From NCBI RefSeq assembly GCF_000007825.1, contig NC_004722.1, positions 846,501 to 910,500 on the forward strand: DNA of 64,000 nucleotides, given 5' to 3'. Of this stretch, positions 16,282 to 25,044 are shown in pieces. Source of the DNA: Bacillus cereus ATCC 14579 (GTDB taxonomy: Bacteria > Bacillota > Bacilli > Bacillales > Bacillaceae_G). Both the position numbers and the translations under genes were made by a program. The notes under the pieces were generated by a model, which saw nothing but the letters and a program-made list of their open reading frames with translations, did no database searches and was not told where the DNA came from. Numbering within the stretch: position 1 is the stretch's first letter; each line of letters opens with the position of its first letter.

Positions 16282-17970
16282 TTGAGTACAGGTGTAAAAG
16301 CAAACGACGTGAAGACAAAAACAAAAGGAGCAGATCTTGTTGTTGATTGTTTAATTAAACAAGGTGTTACACATGTTTTCGGTATTCCAGGAGCAAAGAT
16401 TGACTCTGTATTTGATGTATTGCAAGAAAGAGGACCAGAGTTAATCGTTTGTCGTCATGAACAAAATGCAGCATTTATGGCAGCTGCTATTGGTAGATTA
16501 ACAGGGAAACCGGGCGTATGTCTTGTAACTTCAGGACCAGGGACATCAAATTTAGCGACAGGTCTTGTTACTGCGAATGCGGAGAGTGATCCCGTTGTTG
16601 CTTTAGCTGGTGCAGTACCGCGTACGGATCGATTAAAACGTACGCATCAATCTATGGATAATGCTGCACTATTCGAACCAATCACAAAATATAGCGTAGA
16701 AGTAGAGCATCCTGATAATGTGCCAGAAGCACTTAGTAATGCATTTCGAAGTGCGACTTCCACAAATCCGGGAGCTACTTTAGTAAGTCTTCCGCAAGAC
16801 GTTATGACTGCGGAAACAACTGTAGAGTCTATTGGTGCGCTTTCTAAGCCACAGCTTGGAATCGCTCCCACAAATGATATTACATATGTAGTAGAAAAAA
16901 TAAAATCAGCGAAATTACCAGTTATTTTACTCGGTATGAGAGCGAGCACAAATGAAGTGACGAAAGCTGTTCGTAAATTAATTGCGGATACAGAACTTCC
17001 TGTCGTTGAAACATATCAAGCAGCTGGTGCGATTTCACGTGAGTTAGAAGATCATTTCTTCGGCCGCGTTGGATTATTCCGTAACCAACCAGGTGATATT
17101 TTACTAGAAGAAGCAGACCTTGTGATTTCTATCGGTTATGATCCAATCGAGTATGATCCAAAGTTCTGGAATAAACTTGGCGACAGAACGATTATTCATC
17201 TTGACGACCATCAAGCAGATATCGACCATGATTACCAACCAGAGCGTGAATTAATTGGTGATATTGCCTTAACGGTAAATAGCATCGCGGAAAAATTACC
17301 GAAACTTGTATTAAGTACGAAATCAGAAGCGGTATTAGAACGATTACGTGCGAAATTATCAGAACAAGCAGAAGTTCCAAATCGTCCTTCAGAAGGTGTT
17401 ACGCATCCACTTCAAGTGATTCGTACACTTCGTTCTTTAATTAGTGACGATACAACCGTTACATGTGACATCGGTTCCCATTCTATTTGGATGGCGAGAT
17501 GTTTCCGTTCTTATGAACCACGTAGATTATTATTTAGTAACGGTATGCAAACGCTAGGTGTTGCACTTCCTTGGGCAATCGCAGCTACTTTAGTAGAACC
17601 AGGTAAAAAAGTAGTTTCCGTATCAGGTGACGGTGGTTTCTTATTTTCTGCGATGGAGTTAGAAACGGCGGTACGTTTAAATTCTCCAATCGTCCATCTT
17701 GTTTGGAGAGACGGCACATATGATATGGTTGCATTCCAACAAATGATGAAATACGGCAGAACATCAGCTACAGAGTTTGGCGATGTTGATCTTGTGAAAT
17801 ATGCGGAAAGTTTCGGGGCGTTAGGTCTTCGTGTTAACACGCCTGATGAATTAGAAGGTGTGTTAAAATCCGCGCTAGCAGCAGATGGTCCTGTCATTAT
17901 TGATATTCCAATTGACTATCGTGACAACATTAAATTAAGCGAAAAATTATTACCAAACCAATTAAACTAA
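16282..17970 (+). CDS. alsS: Catabolic acetolactate synthase
   Basis: A 562-residue ThDP enzyme that condenses two pyruvates to acetolactate, the first step to acetoin. Visible are the catalytic Glu region (CRHEQNAAFMAAAIGRLTG), the substrate loop (LVTSGPGTSNLATG) and the ThDP motif (SGDGGFLFSAMELETAVR). No FAD-enzyme regulatory subunit is present, and the decarboxylase follows 16 bp downstream, so this is the catabolic AlsS rather than IlvB. It starts at TTG 16282 after AAAGGGTG. The promoter and a cre-like site lie upstream; no alsR is adjacent. Confidence 0.93.
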   Translation: MSTGVKANDVKTKTKGADLVVDCLIKQGVTHVFGIPGAKIDSVFDVLQERGPELIVCRHEQNAAFMAAAIGRLTGKPGVCLVTSGPGTSNLATGLVTANAESDPVVALAGAVPRTDRLKRTHQSMDNAALFEPITKYSVEVEHPDNVPEALSNAFRSATSTNPGATLVSLPQDVMTAETTVESIGALSKPQLGIAPTNDITYVVEKIKSAKLPVILLGMRASTNEVTKAVRKLIADTELPVVETYQAAGAISRELEDHFFGRVGLFRNQPGDILLEEADLVISIGYDPIEYDPKFWNKLGDRTIIHLDDHQADIDHDYQPERELIGDIALTVNSIAEKLPKLVLSTKSEAVLERLRAKLSEQAEVPNRPSEGVTHPLQVIRTLRSLISDDTTVTCDIGSHSIWMARCFRSYEPRRLLFSNGMQTLGVALPWAIAATLVEPGKKVVSVSGDGGFLFSAMELETAVRLNSPIVHLVWRDGTYDMVAFQQMMKYGRTSATEFGDVDLVKYAESFGALGLRVNTPDELEGVLKSALAADGPVIIDIPIDYRDNIKLSEKLLPNQLN

Positions 17971-17986
17971 TGGAGGCAGATTTGAG

Positions 17987-18745
17987 ATGACTGTTGCGCA
18001 ATTAATTGATATTGATGCGAAAAAAACGAAAACGAGTAATGAAGTATATCAAACATCTACAATGCTTGCGCTATTAGATGGTATATATGATGGTGTAATT
18101 AGCTTTGAAGATTTGAAAAAACATGGTGATTTCGGCATCGGCACATTTGATCAATTAGATGGTGAAATGATTGCATTTGATAATGAATTTTATCATTTAC
18201 GTTCAGACGGTTCAGCGGAAAAAGTAGAGCCAGAAGAAACAACGCCATTTGCGACTGTAACGTTTTTTGAAAAAGAAATGAGTTATACGGTAGAGCGTCC
18301 GATGAATCGTGAAGAAGTTGAAGCGTTATTACATGAATTAATGCCAAGTAAAAACTTGTTTTACGGTATTCGAATGGACGGTACGTTTCGTGAAGTAAGG
18401 ACGAGAACTGTTCCAAGACAAGAAAAACCGTATACACCGCTCGTTGAAGTGACGAAATCACAACCAATCTTTTCATTTGAAAATACAGAAGGTACGCTTG
18501 CTGGATTTTGGACACCAGATTATGCGCAAGGTATTGGGGTAGCTGGATTCCACTTACATTACATTGATGATGAAAGAAGCGGGGGCGGACATGTTTTCGA
18601 CTATGTTATAGAAAACTGTACCATCCAAATTTGTCAAAAAGCTCATATGCATTTAGCACTTCCAGAAACAGCTGATTTTATGGCGGCTGCATTATCAAGA
18701 GAAAATTTAGAGGATAATATTGCAACTGCGGAAGGTGCAGAGTAA
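17987..18745 (+). CDS. alsD: Acetolactate decarboxylase
   Basis: A 252-residue enzyme that converts acetolactate to acetoin, which limits acidification. The zinc ligands GFHLHYIDDERSGGGHVFDY (His-x-His and a later His) are intact. It starts at ATG 17987 after TGGAGG and is cotranscribed with alsS. Confidence 0.93.
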   Translation: MTVAQLIDIDAKKTKTSNEVYQTSTMLALLDGIYDGVISFEDLKKHGDFGIGTFDQLDGEMIAFDNEFYHLRSDGSAEKVEPEETTPFATVTFFEKEMSYTVERPMNREEVEALLHELMPSKNLFYGIRMDGTFREVRTRTVPRQEKPYTPLVEVTKSQPIFSFENTEGTLAGFWTPDYAQGIGVAGFHLHYIDDERSGGGHVFDYVIENCTIQICQKAHMHLALPETADFMAAALSRENLEDNIATAEGAE

Positions 18746-18751
18746 GAGGGA

Positions 18752-18784
18752 AAGACTGTTCCATTTTGGAACAGTCTTCTTTTA
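18752..18784 (+). terminator. Terminator after alsSD
   Basis: 12-bp perfect stem (18752-18763 with 18767-18778), then a T-rich tail. Confidence 0.9.
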
Positions 18785-18830
18785 TTCGTAATGTTATTAT
18801 TTGTCGATAAATCTATATTTCTTGTCGAAC

Positions 18831-18962
18831 CGTTGATATATTGTAAGTTACGATAGATATATTTGAAAAATCGTTGATATATTGTAAGTTACGATAGATA
18901 TATTCGAAAAATCGTTGATATATTGTAAGTTACGATAGATATATTTGAAAAATTGTTGATAT
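18831..18962. repeat. 41-bp tandem repeat (three copies plus part of a fourth)
   Basis: The unit begins CGTTGATATATTGTAAGTTA and recurs at 18831, 18872 and 18913 with one or two differences; a fourth begins at 18954 and stops at the mpg stop codon. It is rich in GATATAT/ATATATC dyads. Related sequences lie at 28561-28683 and 54702-54806. Confidence 0.85.
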
Positions 18963-18965
18963 CGC

Positions 18966-19583
18966 TTATTTTTTTGAAACAAACGGATGTCCCTCATAAT
19001 AAAAACGCCACGGATAGTGTACAGCTTCTTCTGCATAGTCGATATTAATACGAGGTCCTGCTGTTATTTTATATTGTGATGATATGTGTTCTTCTTTTGG
19101 AACTAATTCAATATGTAACGTATCACTTTGTAACGATACACCGCGTTCTTTTAAAGTGATGCCAAGTGCACGGCATAGTTTGCCAGGACCGTTCGTTAAA
19201 TTTTTGTACTGCGCTTTTGTAATTTCGGTCTTATTGTAGCGCGCTAGTTTTATTTCTTCTATTCCATCTACCGGCTCAAGAGCTCGAATGAGAACACCTT
19301 GTGGGGTGCCCACTGGCGCTGTAATAACGTTAAAGCAATGATACATACCGTAAATTAAATATACGTAAGCATGCCCTGGTGCACCAAACATAACTTCTGT
19401 GCGATCTGTCCGTCTGCCTCCATAACTATGTGCGGCCTTATCATCTGGGCCTTTATATGCTTCTACTTCTACAATGATTCCGCTTCGTTTTATTCCGTCT
19501 ACAATATGAACAAGTTTTTGCCCGAGTAATTTTTTTGCGACTTCTAACGTATCGCCTTCATAAAAAGAAGGAGGTGCCTGCAT
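18966..19583 (-). CDS. 3-methyladenine DNA glycosylase (AAG family)
   Basis: A 205-residue AAG/Mpg-type glycosylase that removes alkylated purines in base-excision repair. It shows the family core VEAYKGPDDKAAHSYGGRRTDRTEVMFGAPGHAYVYLIYGMY, with the catalytic Glu in VEAY, and the ending AGPRINIDYAEEA...PWRFY. Full length, with ATG 19583 after AAGGAG. It is monocistronic; the 41-bp repeats abut its stop codon. Confidence 0.9.
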   Translation of the reverse strand: MQAPPSFYEGDTLEVAKKLLGQKLVHIVDGIKRSGIIVEVEAYKGPDDKAAHSYGGRRTDRTEVMFGAPGHAYVYLIYGMYHCFNVITAPVGTPQGVLIRALEPVDGIEEIKLARYNKTEITKAQYKNLTNGPGKLCRALGITLKERGVSLQSDTLHIELVPKEEHISSQYKITAGPRINIDYAEEAVHYPWRFYYEGHPFVSKK

Positions 19584-19717
19584 TGTACTATCTCCTTTGC
19601 TAAGTGTATATGTATATAGTAAACCAAATTTTCAGTAGTAATTCTAACTCGTTCTATTTGCTACATTTATTTCATAAATTATGGATAGAGTACAACAGCG
19701 AAGAGGGGGAGTGCGAC

Positions 19718-20590
19718 ATGATTTATCGCTTACTAGCTCTTAATATAGATGGGACACTACTATACAACAATGGAAAAATTGCAAAAGGATTAAGAGAAAC
19801 AATTGAATTTGTGAAAAGAAAAGATGTATACGTTACGTTATTTACGAGTCGTAATTTTCAATCCGCCCATAAAGTAGCAAAGGCGTTAAAATTAGATTCT
19901 ATATTAGTGACACATGGTGGTGCTTTCGTTTCAGCAACGTTAGATAAGCCGTACGTTCAAAGAAGATTATCTGAAGAGAAGACTTTTAACATTGTGCAAG
20001 TGTTAGAGCACTTTGATTGTAACGTACGCATTTCTCATGAACGGTTTTCGATAGGAAATCGTGAGAGAAATACACCAAACTTAATTGCGCGCACTGTATT
20101 ATCAAGCGCAGATCCGTTATTTTATCCAGTTCAATTTGTAGATTCGTTAGGTGACGCGCTTCGTGACCATCCGGTAGCGGCGCCAAAAATTGATGTTCTT
20201 TTCCAAACTAAAGGTGAAAAAGAACGCGGGCTAAATACATTAAGAAAAGCGTTCCAAGATGTAGAGTATGTTGAATGTGATTCAAAACGAATAGAAATTT
20301 TACCGCAAAATGTATCAAAGTTACGTGGATTACAATTGCTTGGAGAGCATTTAAATATTTCGCTAAATGAAATGGTTGCGATTGGAGATAGTATGGAAGA
20401 TTTAGAGGTTATTGAAAACGTGGGACTTGGGGTAGCGATGGGGAACTCGCCTGTAGAATTAAAGCAAGCAGCAGATTGGATTACACGTTCAAATAGTGAA
20501 AATGGTGTAGAGTACATGATTAAAGAGCATTTCCGTAAGCAATTCCCGCTTCCGTTTTTGAAGAATCATAAAAATACACCGAAACGATGA
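19718..20590 (+). CDS. HAD superfamily Cof-type protein with Asn at the nucleophile position
   Basis: A 290-residue Cof/YwpJ-type HAD protein: motif I region LLALNIDGTLL, an alpha/beta cap, and motif IV (VAIGDSMEDLEVIENVGLGVAMGNSP). Family members dephosphorylate small phosphates through the first Asp of DxDGT. Here that Asp is Asn9 (codon AAT), while Asp11 is kept. Phosphatase activity is therefore doubtful unless another residue acts. The frame opens earlier, but ATG 19718 follows AGAGGGGGAG and gives the normal family N-terminus. A terminator follows at once. Confidence 0.8.
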   Translation: MIYRLLALNIDGTLLYNNGKIAKGLRETIEFVKRKDVYVTLFTSRNFQSAHKVAKALKLDSILVTHGGAFVSATLDKPYVQRRLSEEKTFNIVQVLEHFDCNVRISHERFSIGNRERNTPNLIARTVLSSADPLFYPVQFVDSLGDALRDHPVAAPKIDVLFQTKGEKERGLNTLRKAFQDVEYVECDSKRIEILPQNVSKLRGLQLLGEHLNISLNEMVAIGDSMEDLEVIENVGLGVAMGNSPVELKQAADWITRSNSENGVEYMIKEHFRKQFPLPFLKNHKNTPKR

Positions 20591-20593
20591 AAG

Positions 20594-20623
20594 AAAAACG
20601 TAGCTTTTTGGCTACGTTTTTTT
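20594..20623 (+). terminator. Terminator after the HAD gene
   Basis: Stem AAAACGTAGC / GCTACGTTTT and a T7 run. Confidence 0.85.
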
Positions 20624-20984
20624 GTTGAGCTTATTAAAAGGAATGGAAACGTTTTAAAATGTGAATTGTGTATGAAATCTATACAATTCACTTGAATCCT
20701 TTAGAAAACTAATGTAAAGTGAATGATGTTGTCAAAATAGTTACACCACATGAAATATTCTTCATATTAATTTTATTGGGCTCCCATACGTAAAAGTATT
20801 TCCGCATGACAGTTTAGTTCACGTATTATTTCAAAAATGAATTGTAGTAATTTTATTAAGTAGTTGTAGCGTTCTTTTGTTGTATTTAAATGGATTATTT
20901 TAAGTTAATGTGAGTAAGACCTGGTACATATGAAATGTGCTTCTTTTTGTGATTTTAGGAAGTTTAAAAGGGGGAATGAATTTC
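20624..20984. other. Upstream region of the surface adhesin
   Basis: About 360 bp, AT-rich, presumably carrying the adhesin promoter. I see no gene and no clear operator. Confidence 0.4.
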
Positions 20985-23900
20985 TTGAGGAAATCATTTA
21001 ATCAAAAAATTAAAAAGTTAAGTAGTAGTTTAATAGTTGTATTACTAATATGTATGAATTTTTTAATCCATTTACCATTTAAAGCAGAGGCAGCTACAAC
21101 AGAGTTAAAAGGTTTAGGTGATGTATCTTATTACAACGCCATCATTTTTGGAGATCATAGTGCAACGAGTGCGGATATTGAAGGTGCGATGGCTGTTCAG
21201 AAAAATATGAACGCATCAAGTTATACAGTCGTAGCAGCTGCAACTGGAGCAAATAACTTAGCTGGAGCAACTTGGATAGATGAAGGATATCCATCATTAT
21301 TACTAGGCGGTCAATTTACGAAAGCGGGAGCAGGACAGGTAATTATTCAAGATGGAACAGTGGCGATGACAAAAGACGGTGACCCAGATGGCGCGATGAA
21401 AACATCATATGACCGTATCTCTTATAAAGAGCAAGCGGAGATTGATGCTAAGTTTAAAGAATTTAGAAAAGACGTTGATGGTGTAATTGGGGATGCAAGT
21501 AAACTACACACTGATAAGCCAAAACCTAATATGAGTTTTGGAATCGGTGAAGATGTAAATAACCCTAATATTTATGTCTCTTCAGGCCAGACGGGAAAGA
21601 AAGCATTTGATGTAAAAGACGTTTTTCTTCCGAATGTAGAGAATAAAGACTTTATTGTTATTTATTCAGATGCAGAAGAAGTGAGTTTTGGTGGCGGTGC
21701 AATTTTGTATGATACAAGAAATACTGGGATGGCGACGGATTTAATTAATACATCTCAAGCATACGACCCTATTTCATCTTTTACTGAGTTAGCTAGTAAG
21801 GTAATTTGGGTATTTCCTAATGCTACAAAGATAACAACTAAAGGTTATGGTGTAGTAGGTAGTGTGTTTGCACCTAATGCAGTTGTAGAAACAAAAGGTG
21901 GTTCTATTAATGGACAAGCCTATGTTGGAGGATTACACCAAAGAGATGGTTTTGAGGTTCATAACTTTAAATTTAACTGGCCAAAATGGAATAGACCAGC
22001 AGCTGAAAAAGGACATTTACAAATTAAAAAAGTTGATGAAAACGATGAAAATATTGTTTTAAAAGACGCAAAATTTGATGTTGTAGACAAAGATAATAAC
22101 GTTGTGGCTACTGTTACAACAAACGAAAAGGGTATTGCGGAAGTTAAAGATTTACCACTTGGTGACTATTTTGTAAAAGAAATAAATGCACCAGAAGGAT
22201 ATATAAAAGTTGATACACCAGTCAAAGTAACAATTGATAATACAAACGTAATTGAACTTGTTATGAAGAATACGAAAAAAGTAGAGAATGGCCAATTTAA
22301 ATTATTGAAAAAAGATAGTGAATCCGGTCAACTTCTGCCAGGTGCAAAATTTGATGTTATCGATAAAGATGGGAAAGTTGTGGAAACAATTGTTACAGAT
22401 GATAAAGGTGAAGCCTTATCGAAACGACTTCCAGTTGGAAGCTATACATTAAAAGAAGTAGAAGCACCGAAAGGGTATGAATTATCATCTAGTTCAGTTT
22501 CTGTTGATGTAGAGGCTAATAAAGTATTGACTGTAGATGTGGTGAATAAAAAGATTCCCGAAAAAGTAACAGGTCAATTTGAAATTGTGAAAGTAGATGC
22601 GGAAGATAAAACGAAGGTATTATCAGATGCAGAATTCGAAGTGTATAAAGAGGGTAAAAAAGTAGATACGTTACGAACAGATAAAACTGGTAAAGTAGTT
22701 TCTCAGAAATTAGAACCAGGAAAGTACACATTAAAAGAAACGAAAGCACCACAAGGATATAAATTGCTAAAAGAAGAAATTGAAGTCGTTGTGGAAGCAA
22801 ACAAAGTAGTAGAAGTACAAGTAGAAAACGCAAAAGAACTAGGAAGCTTACAAGTAACCAAAAAGGATGCAGAGAGTGGAAAAGTTCTAGCAGGTGCAGA
22901 ATTTAAATTGAAAAATGAAGCTGGTCAAGTAGTTGGAGAAGCGAAAACAACGAATAAAGACGGTGTTGTGAAATTCGAAAACTTAGTGCCAGGAAAGTAC
23001 ACGTTAGAGGAAACGAAAGCGCCGGAAGGTTATAAGGCGTTAGAAGTAACAGTAGAAGTAAACGTTGTAGCGAACGAAGTAGTAAAACAAGAAGTTACGA
23101 ATGAAAAAGTAACAGGTCAATTCGAAATCGTGAAAGTAGATGCGGAAGATAAAACGAAATTGTTATCAGGTGCAGAATTCGAAGTGTATAAAGATGGTAA
23201 AAAGGTAGCGGAACTGAAAACAGATGAGAGTGGAAAAGTGATGTCACCAAAATTACCGCTAGGTGAATACACAGTGAAAGAAACGAAAGCACCAGCGGGC
23301 TACAAGCTTTCAAATAAAGAATGGAAAGTAACAATTCAAAACGAGAAAGAAGTAGTAAAAGTAGAGGCAGAAAACGAAAAAATCTTAGGTTCTCTACAAA
23401 TTATTAAAATGGATGATAAAGATCAAACGAAACGCTTAGCAGGCGCAGAATTTACATTGAAAGATGCGAAAGGAAATGTTGTAAAAGAAGGAATTACAAC
23501 AGATAAGTCTGGAACGGTTAAGGTAGACGGACTTGTGCCAGGTGAATATACGTTAGAAGAAACAAAAGCACCAGAAGGTTATGAGTTAACAAAACAAATA
23601 ATTCATGTAACAGTTGACGGTGAAAAAGTTATTGATGTAAAAGTAACGAACGGTAAGAGCCTTGGGCAATTCGAAATCGTAAAAGTAGATGCTCAAGATA
23701 AAACGAAAGTATTATCAGATGCAGAATTCGAAGTGTATAAGGATGGTAAAAAAGTAGATACGTTACGAACAGATAAAACTGGTAAAGTAATTTCTCAGAA
23801 ATTAGAGCCAGGAACATACAAATTAAAAGAAACGAAAGCACCACAAGGATATAAGTTGTTAAAAGAAGAAATTGAAGTCGTTGTGGAAGCAGACAAAGTA

Positions 23901-24950
23901 GTAGAAGTACAAATAGAAAACGCAAAAGAACTAGGAAGCTTACAAGTAATCAAAAAGGATGCAGAGAGTGGAAAAGTTCTAGCAGGTGCGGAATTTAAAT
24001 TAAAGAACGAAGCTGATCAAGTAGTTGGAGAAGCGAAAACAACGAATAAAGACGGCGTTGTGAAATTCGAAAGCTTAGTGCCAGGAAAGTATACGTTAGA
24101 AGAAACGAAAGCGCCGGAAGGTTATAAGGCGTTAGAAGTAACAGTAGAAGTAAATGTTGTAGCGAACGAAGTAGTAAAACAAGAAGTTATGAATGAAAAA
24201 GTAAAAGAAGAAATTACAGGTCAATTAGAAATTACAAAGGTAGATGCTAATAATACAAATAAAACATTAGCAGGCGCAGTGTTTGAAATTTGGAAAGACG
24301 GAATAAAAATCGACACATTAACAACAAATAAGAGCGGTAAAGCGACTTCTAAGAAGTTAGAACCAGGAGATTACACTTTAAAAGAAATCCAAGCGCCAGA
24401 AGGATATACTTTATCCGATAAGGAAATGAAATTTACGATTTCTAATGAAAAAATTGAAGTTGTAAAGCTTCAAATTACAAATAAAAAAGATACAGATAAA
24501 GATCCGGAAAAACCAGGTGAAGGAACAGAGAAGCCTGATGAAGGAACAGGAAAACCAGGTGAAGGAACAGGAAAACCAGGTGAAGGAACAGAGAAGCCTG
24601 ATGAAGGAACAGGAAAACCAGGTGAAGGAACAGGAAAACCAGGTGAAGGAACAGGAAAACCAGGTGAAGGAACAGGAAAACCAGGTGAAGGAACAGGAAA
24701 ACCAGGTGAAGGAACAGAGAAGCCAGGTGAAGGAACAGAAAAGCCAGGTGAGGGAGTAGAAAAACCAGGTGAAGGAACAGGAAAACCAGGTGAGGGAGTA
24801 GAAAAACCTAATTTACCAGAACAAGGACAAGGTTCTTCTAATAATCAACAACTCCCAGCTACAGGACACAATACGAATTACGTTCCATTCATCGGTTTTA
24901 TGCTTCTGTTACTAGGAATACGTTTAAGATTCATGGCTAAAAATAGTTAA
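20985..24950 (+). CDS. LPXTG-anchored CnaB-repeat surface adhesin
   Basis: A 1321-residue cell-wall protein. In order: signal peptide (basic start, cleavage near AEA-A), a choice-of-anchor-A type domain (about residues 35-330), nine CnaB/SpaA-type repeats of about 90 residues (each with a Lys near the start, Glu in the KETKAPxGY block and Asn near the end, the usual isopeptide set), a Pro/Gly/Glu-rich stalk of 15 seven-residue units, and a sorting signal LPATG with hydrophobic segment and short charged tail. Sortase would link it to peptidoglycan. TTG 20985 is preferred because AAAAGGGGG lies 10 bp upstream. Collagen binding is known for some relatives but is not proven by sequence. Confidence 0.88.
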   Translation: MRKSFNQKIKKLSSSLIVVLLICMNFLIHLPFKAEAATTELKGLGDVSYYNAIIFGDHSATSADIEGAMAVQKNMNASSYTVVAAATGANNLAGATWIDEGYPSLLLGGQFTKAGAGQVIIQDGTVAMTKDGDPDGAMKTSYDRISYKEQAEIDAKFKEFRKDVDGVIGDASKLHTDKPKPNMSFGIGEDVNNPNIYVSSGQTGKKAFDVKDVFLPNVENKDFIVIYSDAEEVSFGGGAILYDTRNTGMATDLINTSQAYDPISSFTELASKVIWVFPNATKITTKGYGVVGSVFAPNAVVETKGGSINGQAYVGGLHQRDGFEVHNFKFNWPKWNRPAAEKGHLQIKKVDENDENIVLKDAKFDVVDKDNNVVATVTTNEKGIAEVKDLPLGDYFVKEINAPEGYIKVDTPVKVTIDNTNVIELVMKNTKKVENGQFKLLKKDSESGQLLPGAKFDVIDKDGKVVETIVTDDKGEALSKRLPVGSYTLKEVEAPKGYELSSSSVSVDVEANKVLTVDVVNKKIPEKVTGQFEIVKVDAEDKTKVLSDAEFEVYKEGKKVDTLRTDKTGKVVSQKLEPGKYTLKETKAPQGYKLLKEEIEVVVEANKVVEVQVENAKELGSLQVTKKDAESGKVLAGAEFKLKNEAGQVVGEAKTTNKDGVVKFENLVPGKYTLEETKAPEGYKALEVTVEVNVVANEVVKQEVTNEKVTGQFEIVKVDAEDKTKLLSGAEFEVYKDGKKVAELKTDESGKVMSPKLPLGEYTVKETKAPAGYKLSNKEWKVTIQNEKEVVKVEAENEKILGSLQIIKMDDKDQTKRLAGAEFTLKDAKGNVVKEGITTDKSGTVKVDGLVPGEYTLEETKAPEGYELTKQIIHVTVDGEKVIDVKVTNGKSLGQFEIVKVDAQDKTKVLSDAEFEVYKDGKKVDTLRTDKTGKVISQKLEPGTYKLKETKAPQGYKLLKEEIEVVVEADKVVEVQIENAKELGSLQVIKKDAESGKVLAGAEFKLKNEADQVVGEAKTTNKDGVVKFESLVPGKYTLEETKAPEGYKALEVTVEVNVVANEVVKQEVMNEKVKEEITGQLEITKVDANNTNKTLAGAVFEIWKDGIKIDTLTTNKSGKATSKKLEPGDYTLKEIQAPEGYTLSDKEMKFTISNEKIEVVKLQITNKKDTDKDPEKPGEGTEKPDEGTGKPGEGTGKPGEGTEKPDEGTGKPGEGTGKPGEGTGKPGEGTGKPGEGTGKPGEGTEKPGEGTEKPGEGVEKPGEGTGKPGEGVEKPNLPEQGQGSSNNQQLPATGHNTNYVPFIGFMLLLLGIRLRFMAKNS
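22570..24190 (+). repeat. Near-identical duplicated CnaB pairs
   Basis: CnaB repeats 3-4 (about 22570-23100) and 7-8 (about 23660-24190) are almost identical in DNA and protein, unlike the other repeats. This indicates a recent duplication of a two-repeat block or gene conversion within the adhesin. Confidence 0.75.
24510..24824 (+). repeat. 21-bp tandem repeat encoding PGEGTGK units
   Basis: Fifteen consecutive 7-codon units (PGEGTGK, PGEGTEK, PDEGTGK, PGEGVEK) form the wall-spanning stalk. Such arrays change length by slippage, so unit number should vary between strains. Confidence 0.9.
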
Positions 24951-24958
24951 CGAATGTA

Positions 24959-24997
24959 TAAAAGGCATCAGAGATATATAATCTCTGATGCCTTTTA
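24959..24997. terminator. Terminator between adhesin and SLH amidase
   Basis: 15-bp perfect stem AAAGGCATCAGAGAT / ATCTCTGATGCCTTT with T-rich ends on both strands; it can serve both convergent genes. Confidence 0.88.
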
Positions 24998-25044
24998 AGT
25001 GAATACAGATAAAATGAAAATATCTATATGGAATGATAAATATG

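Noticed and set aside
18831..18962. Tandem repeats as a CRISPR array
   Set aside because: Units of 41 bp follow each other directly without unique spacers and no cas genes are near.
22516..23925. Long minus-strand open frames inside the adhesin gene
   Set aside because: They are antisense shadows of the CnaB repeats: hydrophobic, repeated with the same period, and without ribosome sites.
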